DNA of 35,258 nt from Prevotella sp. UBA5379 (GTDB lineage Bacteria > Bacteroidota > Bacteroidia > Bacteroidales > Bacteroidaceae): NCBI GenBank assembly GCA_002409785.1, contig DHOX01000059.1, positions 15,611 to 50,868 of the forward strand. The letters run 5' to 3'. The notes beneath the pieces were generated by a model. That model did no database searches and was not told where the DNA came from. It was given only the letters and a program-made list of their open reading frames with translations. Position 1 is the stretch's first letter. Each line of letters starts with the position of its first letter. Made by a program: the position numbers and the translations under genes. Positions 8,289-16,789 of this stretch are shown here, in pieces.

Positions 8289-9083
8289 CTATAATAGATT
8301 TTCTGTGACATAAAGACTGAGTTCGACAAGCAGGAAAAGTGCGCCACAACAGTCGCCTGTATAGCCGCCTATCTTTTTATAAAGAAGGAGATAGAGGAAA
8401 TACATGATAAAGCATGGGATAAAAAGCAGGAGTTCCCACCCTGCAAAATGACTATAGTAGAGGAAGATTGCCATTGGGATAGCCCCCTGGAAGAAAAGGC
8501 TGAGACCTGCCGGGACGGAAAACTTACGGTAGACAACTTGGTTCTTGGCTTGTTCTACGGGTCTTGCATAAGGCAGCATCTGAATGATCTGTCCGGCAAT
8601 CATCTTGGAGAAAGAGTCTGCTGCGACCACGAAGAGAAAGGTGTAGAGGTCTCCTCTGCTCCCTGTTATGTTAAGCAACAGGAAGAAGAAAAGCAGTTCA
8701 TAGAAAAGGATTCCCAGTACTCCGTATGTGCCGATCTTGGAATCTTTCATGATGTCCAGGATCCGCTGCCTGTCGTTTCCCCCTCCAAACCCGTCAAGGA
8801 AGTCGGTCAGCCCGTCTTCATGCAGTGCTCCTGTAACCAGAATACGTACAATCATGGCTATCAGAACACTTATGGTCAGGGGCAGAAACTGTTTACACCC
8901 GATCAATGCTCCTCCCATCAGTGCTCCTGTCAGCCAGCCCACGAGAGGCCAGTGCTCAACTACTGTACGGTAGGCTGCCTTGGGGGGCTGGTGAATCCTC
9001 CAGAAAGGCAGACGTGTGAAAAAGATGAAGGCTGCCCAGATACGGTCAGTCCATTTGAGGTTACTGTCAATTGCTACTTTCAT
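8289..9083 (-). CDS. cobS: Adenosylcobinamide-GDP ribazoletransferase (cobalamin synthase)
   Basis: 264 residues, an integral membrane protein with several hydrophobic helices. It joins adenosylcobinamide-GDP to alpha-ribazole (phosphate) to give adenosylcobalamin (phosphate). The N-terminal FFTRLPF motif and the acidic metal-binding motif HEDGLTDFLDGFGGG are diagnostic of CobS. The start ATG at 9083 gives the usual length. It lies 75 nt downstream of cobT and three bases before cobC. Confidence 0.95.
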   Translation of the reverse strand: MKVAIDSNLKWTDRIWAAFIFFTRLPFWRIHQPPKAAYRTVVEHWPLVGWLTGALMGGALIGCKQFLPLTISVLIAMIVRILVTGALHEDGLTDFLDGFGGGNDRQRILDIMKDSKIGTYGVLGILFYELLFFFLLLNITGSRGDLYTFLFVVAADSFSKMIAGQIIQMLPYARPVEQAKNQVVYRKFSVPAGLSLFFQGAIPMAIFLYYSHFAGWELLLFIPCFIMYFLYLLLYKKIGGYTGDCCGALFLLVELSLYVTENLL

Positions 9084-9158
9084 AAATGGTGGCTTGAATT
9101 CTTGATATGAATAATCTTGTGTTCTTCTCCTGTTCCGGGGCGGGGTGAGCTATGCCGG

Positions 9159-10214
9159 CTAAAAATATTTCGTGATATGTCCCTTCTCGAAGGAATTCAT
9201 CTCATTGATCATACGTACGGCCGATTCGATGATCGGATAGGCACATAGTGCTCCTGTCCCTTCACCCAAGCGGAGCCCTAGGGAGAGAATGGGACGGGCG
9301 TGTAAAAGGTCTAACATCTTCCGGTGCCCTTCTTCGTCTCCGCAATGTCCGAACAGGGCATAGGGAAGTATATCCGGCTCCAGACGGGAAGCTCCCAGAA
9401 GGCAGGCCGTCATGATGAAGCCATCTATTAAAATGACCATTTTCAGTTCTGCTGCACGCAGCATGGCTCCTATAGCTCCGATCATTTCAAAGCCTCCGAA
9501 ATAGCGCAGAACGGTAAGGGTTCTGTCCCGTCCTGATTCCTGATGTGTGTTGAGAAAGTGATCTATGGCTTGCTGAAGGATCTCCCTTTTATGTTCCGTT
9601 CCTTCCGTATTGAGTCCGGAACCGGCTCCGATACATTCGGAGAGGGGGAGATGACCGAACAGGGACATCCAGACGGAAGACGGGGAGGTGTTGCCGACTC
9701 CCATTTCTCCCATACTGATCACGTTGCATCCTTTTTCGTGGCAATTGTCTACGAGTTGTGCTCCTTTGTCGATTGCTTCATCAAACTGCTCCTCTGTCAT
9801 GGCTGGGCCATAGAGGAAATCCTTGGTGCCGGAATCAACCTTATCATGGACGATTCCCTGGACCGTAGACAGATTATGGTCTACTCCCATATCTATGATC
9901 AGAAGATGAAAATGGTGTTGCCTGCAAAAAAGGTTGACACCGCCACCTCCGCGGGTGAAGTTGATCATCTGCTGCCAGGTAACCTCACGAGGGGTAGCAC
10001 TGACACCTTCATGCTCTATGCCGTGGTCGCCGCCGAAAAGAAGATGGCAGGGATGGCTGAGGCATGGGGACAGCGTGTGTTGTATGAGGCCGATCTGCAA
10101 GGCCAGGTCTTCAAGGAATCCCATGGATCCTTTGGGCTTGTTCAGGTTGTCTATTTTTGCCTGGAGGGGTCGTCGTAATTGTTCGTTAGGGGGTTGAATA
10201 TGAAAAGTGCGCAT
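9159..10214 (-). CDS. cobT: Nicotinate-nucleotide--dimethylbenzimidazole phosphoribosyltransferase
   Basis: 351 residues from ATG 10214, typical for CobT. It transfers the ribosyl phosphate of nicotinate mononucleotide to a benzimidazole base, making the alpha-ribazole phosphate used by CobS. Diagnostic stretches are KPKGSMG (N-terminal), FGGDHGI with VSATPREVTWQQM, the TRGGGGVN loop, GEMGVGNTSPSS, and the GLRLGEGTGA motif near the C-terminus that holds the catalytic Glu. An in-frame GTG at 10253 lies inside cobU and adds 13 unconserved residues. The chosen ATG is four bases past the cobU stop, a normal operon spacing. Confidence 0.95.
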   Translation of the reverse strand: MRTFHIQPPNEQLRRPLQAKIDNLNKPKGSMGFLEDLALQIGLIQHTLSPCLSHPCHLLFGGDHGIEHEGVSATPREVTWQQMINFTRGGGGVNLFCRQHHFHLLIIDMGVDHNLSTVQGIVHDKVDSGTKDFLYGPAMTEEQFDEAIDKGAQLVDNCHEKGCNVISMGEMGVGNTSPSSVWMSLFGHLPLSECIGAGSGLNTEGTEHKREILQQAIDHFLNTHQESGRDRTLTVLRYFGGFEMIGAIGAMLRAAELKMVILIDGFIMTACLLGASRLEPDILPYALFGHCGDEEGHRKMLDLLHARPILSLGLRLGEGTGALCAYPIIESAVRMINEMNSFEKGHITKYF

Positions 10215-10218
10215 ATTT

Positions 10219-10785
10219 TCAGGGTTTTTGATGAATGTTCCTTGTCGTATCACTTGCTCCTTTGATGTTCACGGGGATTCCAGAGATCATCAGGATGACG
10301 GTATCAGCCTTGGAGGCAACGTACTGGTTGAACCATCCCAGCAGATCGGTGAATCTTCGCTGCACCGGACTGTCGCTTGTTCCGCCACTCCCGATTTCGT
10401 TGGTGACGAAGATAAAAATAGCCTCTTGCCGGATGAAAGCATCAAATTCTGATTTGACTTCCTGAAGGACCTGATCTACAGAAGGCTGCTCCGTGGCCTC
10501 CTTCCGGCGGTCATAGAAGAAATTGGTACACCAGAGGGTGAGACAGTCGATGACTACCACCTTATTATTAATAAGATGGCGGGATAAGTGTTTTTCCTCT
10601 TCGATATTGGTCCAGTTGGGACCTCTGCGTTCCTGATGCCGCCTGACCCTCGCCCTGAATTCCTCATCCCAGATGTGAGCGGTGGCCATATAGACAGGAG
10701 AAGGGGACAGACTCAGGGCCAGTTGCTCTGCATACCTGCTCTTCCCGGAGCGCTGTCCGCCGGTAATTAAGATGATCTTTTTCAT
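10219..10785 (-). CDS. cobU: Adenosylcobinamide kinase / adenosylcobinamide-phosphate guanylyltransferase
   Basis: 188 residues. It phosphorylates adenosylcobinamide and then transfers GMP, activating the corrin ring for attachment of the lower ligand. The P-loop GGQRSGKS is at residues 9-16. The HQERRGPNW segment has the His (residue 50) in the place of the family's guanylylated histidine, and DCLTLW gives the family's central Asp. It is first in the cobU-cobT-cobS-cobC operon. The set handles only nucleotide-loop assembly, which suits salvage of cobinamide or lower-ligand remodelling; no corrin-ring genes are in the window. Confidence 0.95.
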   Translation of the reverse strand: MKKIILITGGQRSGKSRYAEQLALSLSPSPVYMATAHIWDEEFRARVRRHQERRGPNWTNIEEEKHLSRHLINNKVVVIDCLTLWCTNFFYDRRKEATEQPSVDQVLQEVKSEFDAFIRQEAIFIFVTNEIGSGGTSDSPVQRRFTDLLGWFNQYVASKADTVILMISGIPVNIKGASDTTRNIHQKP

Positions 10786-10792
10786 TAGACTT

Positions 10793-10808
10793 CAAAATTA
10801 CAAAATTA
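10793..10808 (-). promoter_or_regulatory. Tandem putative -7 boxes for cobU
   Basis: On the minus strand TAATTTTG occurs twice back to back (10808-10801 and 10800-10793), both fitting TAnnTTTG. The nearer ends seven bases before the cobU ATG. No clear TTG -33 box is seen and no cobalamin riboswitch (B12 box) is recognisable between this gene and ompA. Confidence 0.4.
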
Positions 10809-10900
10809 ATTTGAATGTAGGTCGTTTACGGAACAAAAAAGGGAAGGAACTCGGAGTTTTTGTATTTAATGCTGTAAAACATAAAATATTATCAAAAAAA

Positions 10901-10933
10901 TTTGGAAGTTAAACATTTTTTTTATTACTTTGC
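10901..10933 (+). promoter_or_regulatory. Promoter of the OmpA-family gene
   Basis: TTTGG at 10901-10905, a 19-nt spacer, then TTACTTTGC at 10925-10933 (one mismatch to TAnnTTTGC). The leader to ATG 11024 is about 85 nt and A-rich just before the start, as is common for highly expressed Bacteroidota outer membrane proteins. Confidence 0.7.
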
Positions 10934-11023
10934 ACAAAGAATCTCCAGAATGGGGAACTACGAAGTGTGTAAAGGAGAGTAAAAAGGATAAATTTAAAAA
11001 CTATTAATAAATTTTAGAGAGAC

Positions 11024-12214
11024 ATGAAAAAGTTAGTTTTATTGTTAGCTGCCGCAACGATGGCAGTTTCTGTATCGGCTCAGACTGTTACAGAGAGCAA
11101 GACTTTCGACAATTGGTATTTGGGTATTAATGGAGGTGCTGTAACGAAGACCACCGGTCATGCCTGGATGAAGGGTATGGATCCTAATGCAGGTATCCGT
11201 GTAGGCCGTTATTTCACTCCTGTATTCGGACTGGCTGCTGAAAGTAATGCGTATTTTTCCAACAAGCCTTATGCTTCTGCAAAGACAGGCGTCCGTTTCT
11301 TGAATACCAGTTTGCTGGCAACAATCAATTTCAGTAATTGGTTTGGCGGTTATAAGGGTGCTCCCCGATTCTTTGAGGTGAGTGGTGTCTATGGCTTTGG
11401 CTGGGGTCATTCCTTTGGTAACGCTCAGGTTTATACCAGAGGTGCTAACAAGGCAAATGATTTCAACTTCGTTGCTGATCATGGAATCAACAGCCACCTG
11501 GATAACATCAGCTCTAAACTGGGTCTTGACTTCCAGTTTAACCTCGGTCAGGCTAAAGCTTGGCAGATCTATGTTGAGCCGGCTATTATCTATGCTTTGA
11601 ACGGTGATGGTTATGATGGCGCTGCTTATAATGTAAATCGTTCTTTCGTTCAACTGAACGCAGGTTTGATCTACAAGTTTAAGAACTCTAACGGTACTCA
11701 TAACTTCGCTATCGCACAACTTCGTGATCAGTCAGAGATCGATGGTCTGAATTCACAGATCAACAATCTTCGCAGCAGCTTGAACGACAAGGACAACCAG
11801 TTGTCTGCTAAGGACAAGCAAATCGAAGATCTGCAAAATGCTCTGAATGCTCGTCCAAAGTATGAGAAACCAGCTACTGCTACTAATCTGCAGCCGACCG
11901 TTCTTTTCCGTCAAGGCAAGAGTATCATTGATCCTGCACAGTATGCTCCGATCGAGTTGATCTCTAAGTACATGAAGGATAATAAGGATGCCAATGTTGA
12001 GATCAAGGGTTATGCTTCTCCTGAAGGCAGCAAGGAATTCAACCAGAAACTTTCTGAGCTCCGTGCTGAAGCTGTCAAGAAAGCGCTTGTTAAAAAATAT
12101 CATATTGCAGCCAGCCGTCTGACTACAAAGGGTATGGGCGAAACAGACAAACTCTTCAAGCAGATTGAGTTCAACCGTGTTGCTACTTTCAATGATAACA
12201 ATGCAGCAGAATAA
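11024..12214 (+). CDS. OmpA-family outer membrane protein
   Basis: 396 residues. The signal peptide covers residues 1-19 (cut after VSVSA). Residues about 27-220 are alternating aromatic and glycine-rich strands, expected to form an eight-stranded outer membrane barrel. A coiled-coil linker follows at about 232-275 (heptads of Leu and Ile with Asn, Asp, Lys and Gln). Residues about 289-390 form an OmpA-type peptidoglycan-binding domain, with the YASPEG turn where many OmpA proteins have GHTD. It probably anchors the outer membrane to the cell wall. Codon use is more restricted than in neighbouring genes, with a strong promoter and terminator, suggesting high expression. It is a single-gene transcript. 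Confidence 0.93.
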   Translation: MKKLVLLLAAATMAVSVSAQTVTESKTFDNWYLGINGGAVTKTTGHAWMKGMDPNAGIRVGRYFTPVFGLAAESNAYFSNKPYASAKTGVRFLNTSLLATINFSNWFGGYKGAPRFFEVSGVYGFGWGHSFGNAQVYTRGANKANDFNFVADHGINSHLDNISSKLGLDFQFNLGQAKAWQIYVEPAIIYALNGDGYDGAAYNVNRSFVQLNAGLIYKFKNSNGTHNFAIAQLRDQSEIDGLNSQINNLRSSLNDKDNQLSAKDKQIEDLQNALNARPKYEKPATATNLQPTVLFRQGKSIIDPAQYAPIELISKYMKDNKDANVEIKGYASPEGSKEFNQKLSELRAEAVKKALVKKYHIAASRLTTKGMGETDKLFKQIEFNRVATFNDNNAAE

Positions 12215-12244
12215 AGATTAACCGTCAGGTTAGTCTGATAAGGG

Positions 12245-12280
12245 AGTCCCGATATTCATCATGAATATCGGGACTTTTTT
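12245..12280 (+). terminator. Intrinsic terminator after ompA-like gene
   Basis: A 14-bp perfect stem (12245-12258 with 12262-12275) is followed at once by a T run at 12275-12280. This is the clearest terminator in the window. Confidence 0.93.
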
Positions 12281-12471
12281 GTTTTAGGCATTTCGCATTT
12301 TCCCTTTCCCTGCTTTTATACTGTCGTTTCTTTCTGATTGTTTTGCCTGGCCCTGGGGAAAAAGGGGAGTGACTGAGGATTGTAAATTTATACTACAATA
12401 ATTTAATTTGTTACTTTTCCGTGTATTTCTCTTTCGGATTTGATTTATTTTTAAATTTATTTATTGTAATA
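12281..12471. other. AT-rich spacer between ompA terminator and ilvD promoter
   Basis: About 190 non-coding bases. I see no RNA gene, repeat or open reading frame worth calling; the base composition is low in GC, especially 12380-12470. Confidence 0.5.
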
Positions 12472-12472
12472 G

Positions 12473-12504
12473 TTGGCTATTATTCAAAAACTCCTTATCT
12501 TTGC
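12473..12504 (+). promoter_or_regulatory. Promoter of the ilv operon
   Basis: TTGG at 12473-12476, a 19-nt spacer, then TATCTTTGC at 12496-12504. The leader to the ilvD ATG at 12534 is only about 25 nt, so there is no space for an attenuator here. Confidence 0.88.
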
Positions 12505-12533
12505 AAGAGAATTATTGTAAGATACAGGAGATT

Positions 12534-14336
12534 ATGAAACATCAGTTAAGGAGTGCTGTCTGTACTGAAGGCAGAAGAATGGCAGGAGCGAGAGCGCTCT
12601 GGGTAGCCGCAGGTATGAAACCAGAGCAGTTTGGTAAACCTATTATTGCTATTGTGAATAGTTTCACACAGTTTGTGCCTGGTCACACCCATCTGCATGA
12701 AATCGGTCAGTTAGTCAAGAAAGAAATAGAGTCGCTGGGATGCTATGCCGCAGAATTTGATACGATTGCCATTGACGATGGTATCGCCATGGGGCATGAC
12801 GGTATGCTCTATTCATTACCTTCACGGGATCTGATTGCTGATTCAGTGGAATATATGGTGAACGCACATAAGGCAGATGCCATGATCTGTATTTCCAATT
12901 GCGACAAGGTTACTCCAGGAATGCTGATGGCAGCCATGCGATTGAATATTCCTACAATATTCTGTTCCGGAGGACCCATGGAAGCAGGACGCTGGAAGGG
13001 TGAAAATTCGGATCTGATCACGGCCATGATCGGAGGGGGTGATCCTTCATGCAGCGATGAGGATCTGGCCAAGATCGAACAGACCTGTTGCCCGGGCTGC
13101 GGATGCTGCTCAGGGATGTTCACAGCCAACTCGATGAACTCTCTCACGGAGGCTATCGGACTCGCTCTTCCCGGGAATGGGACGGTCCTTGCTACACATA
13201 AGAATCGTATCCGGTTGTTCAAGGATGCTGCCCGTCAAATTGTCAAGAATGCCTATTCTTATTATCGGGATGGCGACGATAGCGTGTTGCCGCGCAATAT
13301 TGCTACACGTGATTCTTTCCTCAATGCCATGACCCTCGACATCGCCATGGGAGGCAGTACGAACACCGTTCTCCATTTGCTGGCTGTTGCCCAGGAAGGT
13401 GATGTCAATTTCAGGATGTCTGACATTGACCAGTTGAGCCGTAAGGTCCCCTGTATCTGTAAACTCGCTCCTAATACCCAGAAATATAGTGTCCAGGAAT
13501 GTAACCGGGCAGGAGGAATCCTGGGTATTCTCAATGAGCTCGATAAAGGAGGGCTGATCAACGGGAAAGTAAAGCGGGTGGACGGAACAACTCTCGACAA
13601 AGAGATGAGACAGTATGATATTACCGGTAAAGAGATCGATCCTGATGCCAGCCGCATCTATCATAGTGCACCGGCACATCGGTTCTCTACGGTCATGGGC
13701 AGCCAGGATACTCAATGGGAAAGTCTTGATACGGACCGTGCCAATGGCTGTATCCGTGATCTGAAGCATGCTTATACTAAAGATGGCGGACTGGCAGTAC
13801 TCTTTGGTAATATTGCCCAGAATGGCTGTGTCGTGAAGACTGCCGGGGTGGCTCCTGAACTGTGGCATTTTGAAGGCCCTGCCGTATGCTTTGACAGTCA
13901 GGAAGATGCTTGTGCGGGAATCCTGGGTGGAAAAGTTAAAGCTGGTGACTGTGTCGTGATTACCCATGAGGGGCCAAAGGGTGGTCCGGGAATGCAGGAA
14001 ATGCTTTATCCTACCTCTTATATCAAGAGTCGTCATCTGGGGAAAGAATGTGCGTTGATTACCGACGGGCGTTTTTCCGGGGGGACGTCAGGGTTGAGCA
14101 TCGGGCACATCTCTCCTGAGGCTGCTTCCGGAGGGAATATTGGAAAACTTAAGGATGGCGACCTCATCGTCATTGATATTCCCGGAAGGAGCATTAATGT
14201 AAAGTTGACGGAGGAGGAATTGAATGCTCGTCCTCAGCAACCGTTAAAGCGCCATCGCATTGTATCCAAAGCACTGAAAGCTTATGCCCAGAGTGTTGCC
14301 TCCGCTGATAAGGGAGGTGTCAGGGTGATAGAGTGA
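12534..14336 (+). CDS. ilvD: Dihydroxy-acid dehydratase
   Basis: 600 residues from ATG 12534. It dehydrates 2,3-dihydroxy-isovalerate and 2,3-dihydroxy-3-methylvalerate to the keto acids that lead to valine, leucine, isoleucine and pantothenate. It is close in sequence to the long enterobacterial IlvD: it shares SFTQFVPGH, ISNCDK with Cys123 and CPGCGCCSGMFTANSMN around residues 186-201 as iron-sulfur ligands, and GRFSGGTSGLS near the C-terminus with the catalytic Ser. The frame is open eleven codons upstream to 12501, but that lies within the -7 box, so 12534 is used, with GGAG at a suitable distance. First gene of the ilv set. Confidence 0.97.
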   Translation: MKHQLRSAVCTEGRRMAGARALWVAAGMKPEQFGKPIIAIVNSFTQFVPGHTHLHEIGQLVKKEIESLGCYAAEFDTIAIDDGIAMGHDGMLYSLPSRDLIADSVEYMVNAHKADAMICISNCDKVTPGMLMAAMRLNIPTIFCSGGPMEAGRWKGENSDLITAMIGGGDPSCSDEDLAKIEQTCCPGCGCCSGMFTANSMNSLTEAIGLALPGNGTVLATHKNRIRLFKDAARQIVKNAYSYYRDGDDSVLPRNIATRDSFLNAMTLDIAMGGSTNTVLHLLAVAQEGDVNFRMSDIDQLSRKVPCICKLAPNTQKYSVQECNRAGGILGILNELDKGGLINGKVKRVDGTTLDKEMRQYDITGKEIDPDASRIYHSAPAHRFSTVMGSQDTQWESLDTDRANGCIRDLKHAYTKDGGLAVLFGNIAQNGCVVKTAGVAPELWHFEGPAVCFDSQEDACAGILGGKVKAGDCVVITHEGPKGGPGMQEMLYPTSYIKSRHLGKECALITDGRFSGGTSGLSIGHISPEAASGGNIGKLKDGDLIVIDIPGRSINVKLTEEELNARPQQPLKRHRIVSKALKAYAQSVASADKGGVRVIE

Positions 14337-14346
14337 AGGATCGTTT

Positions 14347-14432
14347 ATGCTTGATATACTGATCGGTAGGAGCGTATCATGAAGTAAATATACAATAGGT
14401 GAATCATGCAGAAGTGTTTGATATTTGTTTAA
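14347..14432 (+). promoter_or_regulatory. ilvD-ilvB spacer with short Leu/Ile/Val-rich reading frames
   Basis: The 117-nt gap between ilvD and ilvB holds two tiny frames: 14347-14382 (reads MLDILIGRSVS, five of eleven residues branched-chain) and 14406-14432 (MQKCLIFV, three of eight). Neither has a strong ribosome-binding site. AT-rich DNA gives Leu and Ile codons often, so this may be chance; it is noted because the neighbouring genes make these amino acids. Confidence 0.25.
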
Positions 14433-14453
14433 GTAGAGAGAAAGAGATTGATT

Positions 14454-16169
14454 ATGGGAAAAGAGACTATTACTGGTTCAGAGGCATTGATGCGCTCTCT
14501 TCGTCTTGAAGGAGTAGAAACTATCTTTGGCTATCCTGGAGGAAATATTATGCCGGTTTATGATTCCGTGTATACTTATACAAGAGGAGAGGAAAAATGT
14601 TTTAATCATATTCTGGTCCGTCATGAACAGGCTGCAGCTCATGCTGCTGAAGGGTTTGCACGTGTGAGCGGAAAGGTTGGGGTATGTCTGGTGACCAGTG
14701 GCCCTGGAGCTACAAATACGCTTACAGGGATTGCTGATGCGATGATGGATTCTACTCCGATTGTTGTGATTGCCGGTCAGGTAGGTATCGGAGTTCTAGG
14801 TACGGATGCCTTTCAGGAGGTCGATCTTGTGGGGGTCGCCCAGCCGATCACCAAGTGGGCTTATCAGATCCGCCGTGCTGAAGATGTGGCATGGGCCGTC
14901 AGCCGGGCTTTCTATATAGCCCGTTCCGGCCGTCCTGGACCTGTGGTCCTGGATTTTCCGAAAAATGCTCAGACCGGCCAATGTGAATGGAAACCGGTGG
15001 AGGTGGAGAGTGTCCGTTCCTATCGCCCTTATCCCCGATTGAATGAGGAGGATGTCCGTAAGGCTGTGGAGCTGATCGACCATGCTGAGAAACCTTTTGC
15101 ATTGGTCGGCCACGGGGTCGAACTTGCCGGTGCACAGAAGGAGTTGGCCGATTTTCTGGAGAAGGCTGACATCCCTGCAGGAAGGACCTTGCTCGGCCTG
15201 TCGGCATTACCGAGTGACCATCCGCTGGATATGGGCATGCTCGGTATGCATGGTAATTATGCTACAAATATGAAAACGCAGGAGTGTGATGTCCTCATCG
15301 CCATCGGGATGCGCTTCAGTGACCGGGATACCGGGACGCCTTCTTCTTATGCCAGACAGGCGAAGATTATCCATCTGGATATAGACAAGTCTGAAATCAA
15401 CAAGAATATTCCGGTTGATGTTCCGGTCATCGGAGACTGTAAGGAGTCGCTCCCTGCTCTCACAAAACTGCTGCATAAGCGGAGTCATGCCGCCTGGCGT
15501 GAATCTTTCCACAAATATGCCGTGGAGGAGCGGGAAAAGGTCATCGAACCTGATATTCATCCGAAGGATGGACCATTGCTCATGGGGGAAGTGGTCAATG
15601 TGGTAGCCGAGCAGACGAATGGTGAAGCTGTCCTGGTAAATGATGTCGGCCAGAACCAGATGATCTCCAGCCGTTATTTCAAATACAAGCGCTCGCGGTC
15701 CATCGTGACCAGTGGTGGTTTCGGAACCATGGGCTTCGGACTGCCTGCTGCGGTGGGAGCTGCCTTCGGCGCACCTGACCGTACTGTCTGTTGCTTCATG
15801 GGTGACGGCGGCCTCCAGATGAGCATCCAGGAGTTAGGTACGATCATGGAGCAGCAGGTGCCAGTGAAGATGATCCTGCTGAATAATAATTATCTGGGTA
15901 ATGTCCGCCAGTGGCAGGATCTGATGTTCCACCATCGTCATTCTTTTACCAGAATGCTCAATCCGCATTATCAGGAAATTGCAGCAGGCTATGGTATCGC
16001 TTATGATGTGGTCATTGACCGGAAGGATCTTAAGGAAAAGGTGGGGAAGATGCTGTCGACGAAAGGCCCTTACCTGCTGGAGTGTGCCATTAAGGAGGAG
16101 GAGAACATCGTGCCGATGATTCTTCCCGGAACGAGCGTGGACCAGATGAAACTGATCCTGGATTGCTAA
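14454..16169 (+). CDS. ilvB: Acetolactate synthase large (catalytic) subunit
   Basis: 571 residues from ATG 14454 (a TTG two codons earlier is less likely). This thiamine-diphosphate enzyme condenses two pyruvates, or pyruvate and 2-oxobutyrate, in the first common step of branched-chain amino acid synthesis. The N-terminal Pyr domain has the catalytic Glu58 in VRHEQAAAHAAEG; TSGPGATN follows. A central FAD-binding domain spans about 190-340. The C-terminal PP domain has the ThDP/Mg motif beginning GDGG and ending about 30 residues later in LNNNYLGN. It is followed after 59 nt by its regulatory subunit. Confidence 0.97.
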   Translation: MGKETITGSEALMRSLRLEGVETIFGYPGGNIMPVYDSVYTYTRGEEKCFNHILVRHEQAAAHAAEGFARVSGKVGVCLVTSGPGATNTLTGIADAMMDSTPIVVIAGQVGIGVLGTDAFQEVDLVGVAQPITKWAYQIRRAEDVAWAVSRAFYIARSGRPGPVVLDFPKNAQTGQCEWKPVEVESVRSYRPYPRLNEEDVRKAVELIDHAEKPFALVGHGVELAGAQKELADFLEKADIPAGRTLLGLSALPSDHPLDMGMLGMHGNYATNMKTQECDVLIAIGMRFSDRDTGTPSSYARQAKIIHLDIDKSEINKNIPVDVPVIGDCKESLPALTKLLHKRSHAAWRESFHKYAVEEREKVIEPDIHPKDGPLLMGEVVNVVAEQTNGEAVLVNDVGQNQMISSRYFKYKRSRSIVTSGGFGTMGFGLPAAVGAAFGAPDRTVCCFMGDGGLQMSIQELGTIMEQQVPVKMILLNNNYLGNVRQWQDLMFHHRHSFTRMLNPHYQEIAAGYGIAYDVVIDRKDLKEKVGKMLSTKGPYLLECAIKEEENIVPMILPGTSVDQMKLILDC

Positions 16170-16228
16170 GGGAGCAGACTTTAACAGATGGAATAGAATC
16201 GGTAAGTTGGACTTTAAGAGCAGAGAAA

Positions 16229-16789
16229 ATGGATAGTCATAAGAAATTATATACATTATTAGTTTATTCAGAGAACATTGCCGGTATCTTGAATCAGATT
16301 ACGGCCGTTTTCACGCGCCGCCAGGTAAATATCGAAAGTTTGAATGTTTCTGCCAGCAGTGTCAGGAACATTCATAAATATACTATTACGGCGTGGAGTG
16401 ATGAAGAACAGATCAGTAAGATTACAAAGGCCATAGAGAAGATCATTGATGTCTTGAAGGCAGACTATTATCTGGATGATGAACTCTTCATCCATGAGGT
16501 TGCCCTTTATAAGATTTCTTCTTCCGTATTGCTCGATAATCCTGAAGTGTCCCGGACAATCCGCCGTCATGATGCACGGATGATGGAGGTGAACCCTACT
16601 TACAGCACCGTCCTTCTGGCCGGACTGACGGAAGAGATCACTGATCTGTTCCATGCGTTGGATGGTTTTGGCTGTCTCTTACAGTATACCCGTAGTGGTA
16701 GGATCGCTGTCACACGGAGTTTCAAGGAACCTATTTCAGATTATCTTAAGGATTGCGGGAAGGAAGGAGAGGATACGTATGGTGAATAA
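16229..16789 (+). CDS. ilvN: Acetolactate synthase small (regulatory) subunit
   Basis: 186 residues from ATG 16229. The ACT domain at the N-terminus (YTLLVYSENIAGILNQITA, then RRQVNIESLNVS) binds valine and tunes the catalytic subunit; the C-terminal half resembles the IlvH second domain. An upstream in-frame extension to 16163 overlaps the end of ilvB and adds unconserved residues. The last 11 bases overlap the thioesterase start, which implies coupled translation. Confidence 0.95.
   Translation: MDSHKKLYTLLVYSENIAGILNQITAVFTRRQVNIESLNVSASSVRNIHKYTITAWSDEEQISKITKAIEKIIDVLKADYYLDDELFIHEVALYKISSSVLLDNPEVSRTIRRHDARMMEVNPTYSTVLLAGLTEEITDLFHALDGFGCLLQYTRSGRIAVTRSFKEPISDYLKDCGKEGEDTYGE

Noticed and set aside
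8448..9110. Plus-strand frame of 220 codons opposite cobS
   Set aside because: Cys/His-rich product with no domain, complementary to a clear CobS gene in an operon.
9543..10178. Plus-strand frame of 211 codons opposite cobT
   Set aside because: CobT signatures on the minus strand explain the region.
10950..10982. Ten-codon frame in the ompA-like leader
   Set aside because: No residue pattern tied to the gene's role and no hairpin; likely chance.
10786..11000. Cobalamin riboswitch upstream of cobU
   Set aside because: No B12 box or expected stem set seen on the minus strand, and the putative promoters leave under 20 nt of leader.
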